NCBI GenBank assembly: GCA_035515795.1
Contig: DATJAY010000030.1
Span: 23,063 to 87,062 of the forward strand
Reading direction: 5' to 3'
From: Candidatus Acidiferrales bacterium
GTDB lineage: Bacteria > Bacteroidota > Ignavibacteria > Kryptoniales > JAKASW01
DNA length: 64,000 bases
Position 1 is the stretch's first letter. Every line of letters begins with the position of its first letter. The position numbers were made by a program, and so were the translations under genes. Below are positions 54,534 to 61,814 of the stretch, piece after piece. The notes under the pieces are model-generated. The model had not been told where the DNA came from and did no database searches. It saw nothing but the letters and a program-made list of their open reading frames with translations.

Positions 54534-55973
54534 TTAAATGTCGTAGTAAAGCATGAACTCGTGTGGATGTGGACGCAGCGCTACTTGTTTGACTTCGTTG
54601 GTCATCTTGTAGTCGATCCACAATCCAATGAGGTCCTCCGTGAACACATCGCCGCGCAGCAAGAATTCATGGTCAAGCTCGAGGGCTCTAAGAGATTCTT
54701 CGAGCGAGCCGGGAGTAGATGGAACATTTTGAAGCTCTTCCGGATCCAAGTCGTAAATATCCTTGTCGAGCGGATCACCGGGATCAATTTTGTTGATAAT
54801 CCCGTCAAGGCCTGCCATGAGAAGCGCCGGGAAAGCCAGATAAGGATTAGTCGACGGATCGGGAACGCGGAATTCTAATCGTTTCGCCTTAGGGTTTTGT
54901 GAATACATGGGTATTCTAACTGCGGCCGATCTATTGCGCTGGCTGTACGCTAAATTGACCGGTGCTTCGAAACCCGGCGCAAGGCGATGGTATGAATTTG
55001 TAGTTGGGTTCGTGATTGCGCATAAAGCAGAAGCGTGTTTCAATAACCCGCCGATATAATGCAGCGCCAACTCGCTCAGGTTTGCATAACCGTCTCCATA
55101 AAACAACGGCTTTCCACCTTTCCAGAGACTCTGGTGGACGTGCATGCCGGAGCCGTTGTCGCCGAAGAGAGGTTTCGGCATGAATGTCACCGTCTTTCCA
55201 TATTTAGTGGCGACATTCTTCGCAATGTATTTGTAGGTGATCAGATTGTCGGCCATGCTCAACAACGGAGCGAAGCGCATGTCGATTTCTGTTTGACCTG
55301 CGGTGGCAACTTCGTGGTGGTGCACCTCGACGGTTATTCCGACTTTCTCCATCGTCAGGACCATTTCGGATCTTATGTCTTGCAGGCTGTCGATGGGAGC
55401 TACGGGAAAATATCCTTCTTTTGTCCTTGGACGGTATCCGAGATTTTGCTTGTCGTTTCGTCCACTGTTCCATACTCCTTCTTCGGAATCTACCTCGTAG
55501 AATCCTTTGTTCGTAGTTTGCTCAAACCTGGCATTATCAAAAATGAAGAATTCCGCCTCAGGTCCAAAGTACGCGACATCGGCTACGCCTGTCGATTTGA
55601 GATAAGCTTCGGCCTTATGTGCAACATATCGCGGATCACGGCGGTAAGGTTCGCCTGTCACCGGATCCTTTACGTCGCAAACGATGCTGACGGTCTTATG
55701 CAATGCAAATGGATCCACGAAATATCTTTTTGCATCGGGTATCAGCACCATATCGCTTTCTTGGATGTGCTGAAAGCCGCGAATACTGGAACCGTCAAAT
55801 CCAACTCCTTCATCGAAAGAGTTTTCAGTTAGTTCCCTCGGCAGAATTGAAAAATGCTGCCATTGTCCAGGTATGTCTGTGAATTTCAAATCGACGATTT
55901 CAATGCCGTTGTCTTTGACAAACTTTAAGAGTTTGTCGATTTCGGTACTGCTCGTTTTTGTAATTGTCTCCAT
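54534..55973 (-). CDS. glnA: Glutamine synthetase, type I beta-like
   Basis: A second, 479-residue glutamine synthetase. The GSI motifs are complete: [72 protein letters not shown]. It carries the extra segment of the beta class near residue 155-185 and the [11 protein letters not shown] stretch, in which Tyr407 aligns with the adenylylated Tyr397 of enterobacteria (NLYDLPPEE). No adenylyltransferase gene is in the window. It is separated from PP2C by about 170 bp. Confidence 0.95.
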   Translation of the reverse strand: METITKTSSTEIDKLLKFVKDNGIEIVDLKFTDIPGQWQHFSILPRELTENSFDEGVGFDGSSIRGFQHIQESDMVLIPDAKRYFVDPFALHKTVSIVCDVKDPVTGEPYRRDPRYVAHKAEAYLKSTGVADVAYFGPEAEFFIFDNARFEQTTNKGFYEVDSEEGVWNSGRNDKQNLGYRPRTKEGYFPVAPIDSLQDIRSEMVLTMEKVGITVEVHHHEVATAGQTEIDMRFAPLLSMADNLITYKYIAKNVATKYGKTVTFMPKPLFGDNGSGMHVHQSLWKGGKPLFYGDGYANLSELALHYIGGLLKHASALCAITNPTTNSYHRLAPGFEAPVNLAYSQRNRSAAVRIPMYSQNPKAKRLEFRVPDPSTNPYLAFPALLMAGLDGIINKIDPGDPLDKDIYDLDPEELQNVPSTPGSLEESLRALELDHEFLLRGDVFTEDLIGLWIDYKMTNEVKQVALRPHPHEFMLYYDI

Positions 55974-56143
55974 CGTTTTCTCCTGTGGTTGATGGTTTTG
56001 TGATATTTATTCGAACTGCTTGTAGCCTCGGAAATCTCTTCGATGCCGGATCTGTTCTGTCCGTGGTCAAGTTCTCGACAAAAATCTTGACAGTCGAGAT
56101 GAATTTTTTTTTTGACAAAACCGTCAGGCGATTCGTTGTTCGT

Positions 56144-56977
56144 TCATCTGCCGGTGAGGCGGAACAGTCTCTGCAGCGACCATGGTCGTTTCCCAGCTTC
56201 CGTTTCCTTATAAGTTGCCAGATTATTAAGTCGAAGCGCAATTATGGACAAGTTGTCGTCGCTTTCGCGCTCCATCGCTAAGTCGAAGATTCGCTGGCTG
56301 AGGCGTTCCACGCTCTTTGACTCTTTAGAGAATCGACCAAATTCTTCGTCCTCGATTACGGACCAGATGCCGTCGGTGCAGAGTATAATAGTATCTCCGT
56401 TTTCCACGGGAACTTGGAAAATGTCCGGTTGAACAAAGAGATTTAGCCCAAGGCATTTTTCCAAAATGGAACGTTGACTGTGAGTACGGACCTTTTCCGG
56501 TGCCAGTACCCGCATTCTAACTAACTCGCCTACTCGGGTATGGTCATTCGTCAATAATGTTGCCTTGCTGCCTCGGACTAGATACGCACGGCTGTCGCCG
56601 ACGTGGCCGATATAAATTTTCTTGCCGATTATGTTTGCCGTGGTCAATGTGGTTCCCATGCGGCCTGCGGCCATTCTTTGGGCAGTCTGGTATACACTTA
56701 AGTTCGCGTTTTGAATGCTCACGCGGAACTTTTGCAGGGTTGGCACGCCGTTGGCTGCATAGAAAGTCTCGAAGAAAGTTTGAAGCGCCAGAGAACTTGC
56801 GACTCCGCCGTGGGCATATCCTCCCATGCCGTCTGCGATACCGTATAGGTGACCTGAAGTTGCCGATAATTTATCGTTTGGGTCACAGAGCCGAACGGCA
56901 TCCTGGTTGTCTCGGCGCACTTTTCCCACATGACTAAGACTGTGCGACTCTATCTCTACTGCATCAGTTGCCGTCAT
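56144..56977 (-). CDS. PP2C-family serine/threonine protein phosphatase
   Basis: A metal-dependent phosphatase, the usual partner of Hanks kinases. I used the ATG at 56977, supported by AGGGAGA just upstream; the longer frame adds 27 residues lacking conservation. The 277-residue product has metal motifs RRDNQD (Asp26), IADGMGGYAHGG (Asp49), GHVGDSRAYL, CTDGIWSVIEDEE and ESDDNLSI. All core acidic ligands appear present. It sits between the permease gene and the beta-type glutamine synthetase on the same strand, and one gene away from the Ser/Thr kinase. Confidence 0.92.
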   Translation of the reverse strand: MTATDAVEIESHSLSHVGKVRRDNQDAVRLCDPNDKLSATSGHLYGIADGMGGYAHGGVASSLALQTFFETFYAANGVPTLQKFRVSIQNANLSVYQTAQRMAAGRMGTTLTTANIIGKKIYIGHVGDSRAYLVRGSKATLLTNDHTRVGELVRMRVLAPEKVRTHSQRSILEKCLGLNLFVQPDIFQVPVENGDTIILCTDGIWSVIEDEEFGRFSKESKSVERLSQRIFDLAMERESDDNLSIIALRLNNLATYKETEAGKRPWSLQRLFRLTGR

Positions 56978-57062
56978 TGATCTCCCTTGTACAAAATGAA
57001 ATGGCAAGAGGCCATCGGTCGGATGGTCTCTTGCCTCGACTAATGCTAAAGATTTCAACTAC

Positions 57063-58601
57063 CTACTTCGCATTTATTTGTTGGTTCATGACATTAACAG
57101 GAGGTATGATGTGCACACCGCTCCTGCGGCTGTTCCATACTAAATAAAGCACGCTCAGAACTCCCCACCCGCCTGTTATATAGAGGGCAATCTTTGTCGC
57201 ATCCTGAGATACGCCGGGCGTGCCGAGTCCGATCCAAACGACAGCGACCAGCATTGCGATGTTGCCGAGTAAACCCAAGAAGGGAACTACCGCGTGTCTA
57301 ATCCCATGGAATTCATTGCGGCCGACAAATGTAACAAATGTAAACATGCAGATGAGTCCATAAAGAATGAACGTCCCGATGTTGGAAGCCAGCGTTATTG
57401 CGGTAAGAGCCGTGACATTCAAGACTCCGATAGCGCCGATAACGGCGGCTACTGCTACCAGTATCCATACACCGATATAAGGAGTTGCGAACCTTCCGTG
57501 CAAAGCTCCTAGCGGCCCGGGCATTTCCTTGTCCTGTGCCATGGCGAAGCTGATCCGCACGCCTGTATTCATTGCAGCGAGCGTGGTGCCCAAGACTGCA
57601 AGCGCAACCGTGATTGCTACGACGATCATCAACATGAATCCGTTTCCTCCCAGCATCGCATCGCCGATAAGGCGGGTGAGGTCGCCTATCGGTGCTCCGG
57701 ATGCAGCGGCGGCATCCATTCCATAGAGCCTGGATCCATCCGAACCGACATATACCAGCTTTTCACAGATCGCATAGTTCGCTGCAAAGTATTCAAACAA
57801 GTAAGCGAATAGACCCTGTATGACCAAGGCAAGAATTACCGCCCGCGGAATATGTTTCTTCGGGTTGATTGCTTCGCCGGCTAATGAAGTCGACGACTCA
57901 AATCCGACCAGGATCAGGATGGCAATTGTGGACTGGAATAACATTGCCGAAAAATTGTGTGGAAGCACAACAGAGGGCCCACTTGAGTATGCCCAATTAG
58001 TTGCATGGAGCGGATTTGTAACACGGAACATAATTGCCAGAGCGCTGAATCCGATCAGCGAGACCAGCTGAACGACGTTGATCGCTATCGCTACATTTGT
58101 TGAGCCGGTTATACCCCGGACTGCTATGAAACCGACAATGACTGCAAAAACAACTGCGACTGTGATCTGCAGAGGGATTGAAAGGTTCATGTTGAAAGAG
58201 CCGAAGATGTACGTGACTAGAACCGACATCATAGCTACCATCACTCCCGTGTAGACCCAGTAAAACAGGTGAGCAGCCCAGCCGGTCATGAACTTAGCAA
58301 TCCGTGCAAAGCGTTGATGGGAAGCTTTCTCTCTGTCAAGGAATCCCTTCTCGGCGAAGTAATAAGATCCACCGGCTCCGGCTTCGGGATAACGCTTGGC
58401 GAGTTCTGAGAATGAGAACGCAGTTAGGAAAGCGACGATGAGGGCGGCGAAAATTCCGCTCCACATATCAGTTGCACCGCCGTTATTGGACGCCTGGACC
58501 TGGTATGTGATCCACAAAAATGCGCCCGGTGCGATCAGCGCCATTGCATTTACTGTCACGCCCGTCAGGCCGAGCGTCTTCTTCATTGTTGTTTCTGCCA
58601 T
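57063..58601 (-). CDS. APC-superfamily amino-acid permease
   Basis: A 512-residue transporter with twelve membrane helices. The first helix pair reads TGVTVNAMALIAPGAFLWITYQVQA, with the APC discontinuity (APGAF). A consensus amphipathic loop appears (GFESSTSLAGEAINPKKHIPRAV), which is typical of this family. Substrate unknown; next to glutamine synthetase an amino acid or ammonium-derived amine is plausible (inference). Upstream of PP2C by 86 bp in the direction of transcription. Confidence 0.92.
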   Translation of the reverse strand: MAETTMKKTLGLTGVTVNAMALIAPGAFLWITYQVQASNNGGATDMWSGIFAALIVAFLTAFSFSELAKRYPEAGAGGSYYFAEKGFLDREKASHQRFARIAKFMTGWAAHLFYWVYTGVMVAMMSVLVTYIFGSFNMNLSIPLQITVAVVFAVIVGFIAVRGITGSTNVAIAINVVQLVSLIGFSALAIMFRVTNPLHATNWAYSSGPSVVLPHNFSAMLFQSTIAILILVGFESSTSLAGEAINPKKHIPRAVILALVIQGLFAYLFEYFAANYAICEKLVYVGSDGSRLYGMDAAAASGAPIGDLTRLIGDAMLGGNGFMLMIVVAITVALAVLGTTLAAMNTGVRISFAMAQDKEMPGPLGALHGRFATPYIGVWILVAVAAVIGAIGVLNVTALTAITLASNIGTFILYGLICMFTFVTFVGRNEFHGIRHAVVPFLGLLGNIAMLVAVVWIGLGTPGVSQDATKIALYITGGWGVLSVLYLVWNSRRSGVHIIPPVNVMNQQINAK

Positions 58602-58658
58602 AGCTTCTTCTCCTGTTGTTGATATTATTGTTTGTTAATTAAACTCTGATTCCTTTCA

Positions 58659-59756
58659 TTAGAATGATGTTACTACGCCGACAGTTAGCGTCGGTTGAGA
58701 TGATCGTATTCCCAGCGCACTCGTGAATGCTTTTCCGTTTACAAAATCATCGCGGCCTTCGATTCGTATGAGAAGAGGGTCGAACGGATGATACTCATAT
58801 GTCAAAGTGTATTCTTGAAATGTAGCCTTCGGGACTGTGGCCGTGGTATAACCCTCTGGGTCGTAATACACTTCTTCGCGCAGAGCCAAAGCAGACTTTG
58901 AGGCAAATGCGCAACGCTCGTATAAGGCGACTCCCTTCCACAGTGCGAGACCAAGCGTAGTTCCGGCCTGACCGTAGTCTGCATTAACTGCCACTTGAAA
59001 TGCATCGGACAATTGCTGAGTTATGATGAAATCGTATACATCCCTTGCACCATTTTCACTGCCGAGAAATCCCGTGGGCGTGAGGTTCTCATGGCCCCAC
59101 ATGCCGTTGAAGACAAGGTCGGTACTTGAAGTAGGAGAGTAATTCAAGGTTGCACCGATGGAAAGGAACTTGTTATTGTCTATGACGGAATTCCATCCAT
59201 TTACGATGTGGAGTGCTGCAGTTAAGTTGCTCAACACAGGATATGTGAAGCGGATACCTGTGTGGTAATATGGAATGGCAAATGTAAACAGGTACGACCG
59301 GCTGTAGTTCCAGTTGCCTTGTGACACGATCACCTCATTTCCCATATGGGTTACAAACTTTCCAACGTCCACTGTCAGTCCGGCGCCAACGGGGACAACA
59401 ACCGTACCATAAGCCTGCATCACGTTTGCAAGTGAGGGACTGGGAGTCCCGAATGATGAAGCAGTGTTAACCCAGTCGCTCGTCGTGCCGAAGCCAAGTT
59501 CTACTTTGAAGCCGACAGGTTGCGCCTGTTTCTGGACGGTCAAGTCCGCAAGTCCCAAAGTAATTTGATTCTCGTAGATGTCGAAGTTCCTGAGCCCATT
59601 TTGGTGGTTCGACGGATCGTTGAAGTTTCTGGTGTAGTAAGCATCGATGAATGCATTCCAGGTTATGGGGCTCGTCGCCGTCGAATCAGCTGCGAGCGAA
59701 GATTTTGATATCAGTGCAAGGGCGGCAAGTAGAATGTACAGTCGGTTTCTGTTCAT
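58659..59756 (-). CDS. Outer-membrane beta-barrel porin (bbp2/OmpL-like family)
   Basis: A 365-residue protein: signal peptide (LYILLAALALISKSSLAAD), then alternating amphipathic strands with a start WNAFIDAYYTRNFNDPSNHQNGLRNFDIYENQITLG and a closing LGIRSSQPTLTVGVVTSF with terminal Phe. This is the Gram-negative putative porin-2 pattern. It forms the head of the minus-strand cluster that contains the permease, PP2C, glutamine synthetases and kinase, so it probably supplies the outer-membrane route for the same nutrient. The porin ends 57 bp upstream of the permease start. Confidence 0.85.
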   Translation of the reverse strand: MNRNRLYILLAALALISKSSLAADSTATSPITWNAFIDAYYTRNFNDPSNHQNGLRNFDIYENQITLGLADLTVQKQAQPVGFKVELGFGTTSDWVNTASSFGTPSPSLANVMQAYGTVVVPVGAGLTVDVGKFVTHMGNEVIVSQGNWNYSRSYLFTFAIPYYHTGIRFTYPVLSNLTAALHIVNGWNSVIDNNKFLSIGATLNYSPTSSTDLVFNGMWGHENLTPTGFLGSENGARDVYDFIITQQLSDAFQVAVNADYGQAGTTLGLALWKGVALYERCAFASKSALALREEVYYDPEGYTTATVPKATFQEYTLTYEYHPFDPLLIRIEGRDDFVNGKAFTSALGIRSSQPTLTVGVVTSF

Positions 59757-59927
59757 AAGGTTCCTTCGGTTTTTGTTGGGTTTGCTTTTTGGCTCATTTC
59801 GTTGATTAAATATTGTTAGGTAAACATGGTCAAAATCAATAAAAGATAAACTTTAATCTCGTAAGAACAATAATAAATAAAGACTTTATCGGCTTTTTGT
59901 CAAGTGGCTTTTTCTGGGAAAACAGAT

Positions 59928-59943
59928 TTTTCTTATTTATTTA
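59928..59943. repeat. Direct repeat, copy 1 (TTTTCTTATTTATTTA)
   Basis: Identical 16-bp sequence recurs at 59968-59983, 40 bp apart (about four helical turns), in the porin/lexA divergent region. The sequence is AT-rich, so chance is not excluded. Confidence 0.5.
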
Positions 59944-59967
59944 AGTTTGGATCGATCTTTTTTTGTC

Positions 59968-59983
59968 TTTTCTTATTTATTTA
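59968..59983. repeat. Direct repeat, copy 2 (TTTTCTTATTTATTTA)
   Basis: Second copy of the repeat at 59928. The 40-bp period would place both on the same face of the DNA, as in some activator sites. Confidence 0.5.
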
Positions 59984-60149
59984 GCATCTTGGCAGCTCTG
60001 TCCTCGTAATTTCTTTAGGGAGAGCACTAGGATGATGCCTTTGGAAAGGCGAATGAATAGATGCTAATTTGCAAAACATATCGTGAAAGGGAATCGCTCT
60101 TCGGGAACCCCACCTTTAGGTTGTGTAATCCGATGGGATAAATAATCAC

Positions 60150-60178
60150 TTGACTTCAAATTCCTTATACCCTACATT
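60150..60178 (+). promoter_or_regulatory. Candidate lexA promoter
   Basis: TTGACT (60150-60155) and TACATT (60173-60178) with a 17-bp spacer fit a sigma-70 promoter. The -10 region reads TACATTTG, which also matches the Bacteroidetes TAnnTTTG -7 box. It lies about 23 bp upstream of the lexA start codon. Confidence 0.55.
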
Positions 60179-60187
60179 TGTAGGGTA
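60168..60187. promoter_or_regulatory. Palindromic operator, probable LexA (SOS) box
   Basis: TACCCTACA (60168-60176) and TGTAGGGTA (60179-60187) are exact reverse complements separated by TT, a 20-bp inverted repeat covering the -10 region and ending 14 bp before the lexA start. A repressor bound here would block transcription of lexA and the cassette. It differs from CTGT-N8-ACAG (E. coli) and GAAC-N4-GTTC (Bacillus type). Confidence 0.72.
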
Positions 60188-60200
60188 CGGAGAAATGGCC

Positions 60201-60827
60201 ATGAAAAACGAGAATATCTCAGGAGAACAAGGGAAGGCGTTGGAGTTCGTTAAGCGTTTTATGAAGATGAACGGATATGCGCCTTCCTTTCGGGAGATCG
60301 GAGAATATCTCGGGGTCTCGGTCGGCACTGTTCAGGATCATATCGATGCGTTGGTAAGGAAGAGATTCTTAAAGAAGGATCCGGATCGCTCCCGTTCACT
60401 TCAATTAGTTGAGGAAGAAAACCGCATCCCGATTTACGCCTTTGTCAAAGCAGGTTCACCGGGTGTTGCAGATGAAGAGCCTGTGGATCACCTGACAATT
60501 GAGGGAACGCTTGGTCTGAAGTCCGGAGATAGGGGAATGCTGGTGAAAGGCGATAGCATGGTCGACGCCGGTATAACGAACGGCTCAATCGTGTTCTACC
60601 GGAAAACGGATTTCGTAAATGAGAATGCCATAGTCATTGCACGTGTCGGCGGCGGTCCGGTCGTCAAGCGCTTCAGCAGATCAGGCGGAAGAATTGTTTT
60701 GAAGTCTGAGAACCCAAACTACAAGCCTATAGTTGTCGATAAGAAAGATGACGATTTCGAAATACTCGGAAAAGTCGTAAGCGTCGTGAAGAACTACGAG
60801 AAAAATAAACGGAAACAGGTGAATTAA
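60201..60827 (+). CDS. lexA: LexA repressor
   Basis: The SOS repressor. Start ATG 60201 has GGAGA (60189-60193) at correct spacing; longer versions add unlikely residues from the operator. The 208-residue protein has a winged-helix N-terminus (PSFREIGEYLGVSVGTVQDHIDALVRKRF) and an S24 peptidase domain with cleavage bond Ala-Gly (VKAGSPG), catalytic Ser in GDSMVDAGI and catalytic Lys in VVKRFSRSG. It heads a run of co-directional genes ending in a family-B polymerase, so it likely controls that cassette. Confidence 0.93.
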   Translation: MKNENISGEQGKALEFVKRFMKMNGYAPSFREIGEYLGVSVGTVQDHIDALVRKRFLKKDPDRSRSLQLVEEENRIPIYAFVKAGSPGVADEEPVDHLTIEGTLGLKSGDRGMLVKGDSMVDAGITNGSIVFYRKTDFVNENAIVIARVGGGPVVKRFSRSGGRIVLKSENPNYKPIVVDKKDDDFEILGKVVSVVKNYEKNKRKQVN

Positions 60828-60870
60828 ATGCCTGTTCTCTGTACCATCCTTTGGGGAATTTGTTCGGACA

Positions 60871-61503
60871 ATGAATATCACTGCTGAAACACATCTCGAC
60901 AACCGTACCATGACGACCGAGCTCTCGAACACTATTGGTAAATTTGTGCCGGGCAAGACTGTTCTTCTCTACGGCTCGTCTTTAGTCTATTATACTTCGC
61001 TCGTCATCATTAAAGAGATACTGTGCAGGCTTCCGATCGTTGCGGTCGTTGACGGCGCGAACAGATACGATGCCTACGGACTTGCCCGCCTCACAGGAAT
61101 AGACGGCATGAATCCTATCGATGCATTGAACAGGGTATTCGTGTCGAGGATCTTCACGGCGTTTCAGGCCGATGGAGTGATAATGCGCGGAGTCGAGCCG
61201 TTCCTTAATGAATCAAACGCAAGAGTTCTGATAGTTCTCGGTCTCCTTCATACTTTTTATGACGATCAGATTTCAGTAAGAGAAGCTGAAAGGAGCCTTG
61301 CGAGAATAAGCGAGAAGTTCGACTCGTTCAAAAAGAGAGGCATATCCATTCTTCTTGCATCGGAGGACCTTACGCCGAGCCAGAAACAGCGGCAGGATTT
61401 CCCGCTCAGGTTAAAATCAATGGCGGACGATATCTACGAAGTTAGTTCAGATTCTCCGCCGAATATTGTTTGGAACAAGCGAATGATACCGCTTCTGAGG
61501 TAA
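60871..61503 (+). CDS. RecA/ImuA-like ATPase-fold protein with degraded Walker A
   Basis: A 210-residue protein with the alpha/beta layout of a RecA core. Residues 32-44 (LLYGSSLVYYTSL) occupy the P-loop position but lack the GK[ST]. Strand 2 reads VAVVDGANRYDAY (58-70). VFVSRIFTAFQAD (89-101) is a recognisable helix, and VLIVLGLLHTFYDD (119-132) occupies the Walker B strand. It ends IVWNKRMIPLLR. It could resemble ImuA, SulA or a recombinase mediator, but none is demonstrable by eye. It follows lexA by 43 bp and precedes the small protein by 5 bp. Confidence 0.65.
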   Translation: MNITAETHLDNRTMTTELSNTIGKFVPGKTVLLYGSSLVYYTSLVIIKEILCRLPIVAVVDGANRYDAYGLARLTGIDGMNPIDALNRVFVSRIFTAFQADGVIMRGVEPFLNESNARVLIVLGLLHTFYDDQISVREAERSLARISEKFDSFKKRGISILLASEDLTPSQKQRQDFPLRLKSMADDIYEVSSDSPPNIVWNKRMIPLLR

Positions 61504-61508
61504 ACACC

Positions 61509-61814
61509 ATGGGACGCACTGCACCGACATTTACACTGCTCACCCAAGAGTATGAATCGAGATGGAGAAAATTCAGGGCGGCACTGAGAAAAGAAGATCA
61601 GGATGTATTCGACGAACTCTTTCAAGCCCCGAAGATTCATCTTGCTGCCTGTGCTTACGCGATGAACCCTTTCCCGTTTGAGAATATTCTCATGGCAATG
61701 CTCTTAGAAGAACATAAGAAGATCGTTGCGCTTGAAAGAGCAATTAAGGAGATTACGCATGTAGATCAGGAACTGGATAGCAAAGATGCAGACAATACGC
61801 GGATGGTTGTTTGA
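61509..61814 (+). CDS. Small helical protein in the SOS cassette
   Basis: A 101-residue protein: FTLLTQEYESRWRKFRAALRKEDQDVFDELFQAP, then YAMNPFPFENILMAMLLEEHKKIVALERAIKEI. Predominantly alpha-helical and charged, without a signal peptide. It begins 5 bp after the preceding stop (ATG at 61509) and its last 29 bp overlap the polymerase gene start, so it is likely co-translated with it. I do not recognise the family; by position it may bind the polymerase or DNA. Confidence 0.7.
   Translation: MGRTAPTFTLLTQEYESRWRKFRAALRKEDQDVFDELFQAPKIHLAACAYAMNPFPFENILMAMLLEEHKKIVALERAIKEITHVDQELDSKDADNTRMVV

Larger units (their letters stand above)
59757..60149. other. Divergent intergenic region between porin and lexA
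   Basis: About 390 bp, strongly AT-rich, without a supported gene. It should hold promoters for the porin (minus strand) and lexA (plus strand). It contains two 16-bp direct repeats (next entry). I see no recognised riboswitch. Confidence 0.6.

Noticed and set aside
54277..54537. An 86-codon plus-strand frame between the glutamine synthetases
   Set aside because: Ends inside the 3' part of the beta-type gene, with no ribosome-binding site or conserved pattern; treated as intergenic.
55059..55832. A 257-codon open frame on the plus strand
   Set aside because: It lies wholly antisense to the beta-type glutamine synthetase, has no ribosome-binding site and no coding character, and is the usual shadow of a GC-skewed conserved gene.
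59757..60149. Possible sigma-54 promoter (GG-N10-GC) for the nitrogen block
   Set aside because: No spacing-correct GG/GC pair could be found on the minus strand in front of the porin.
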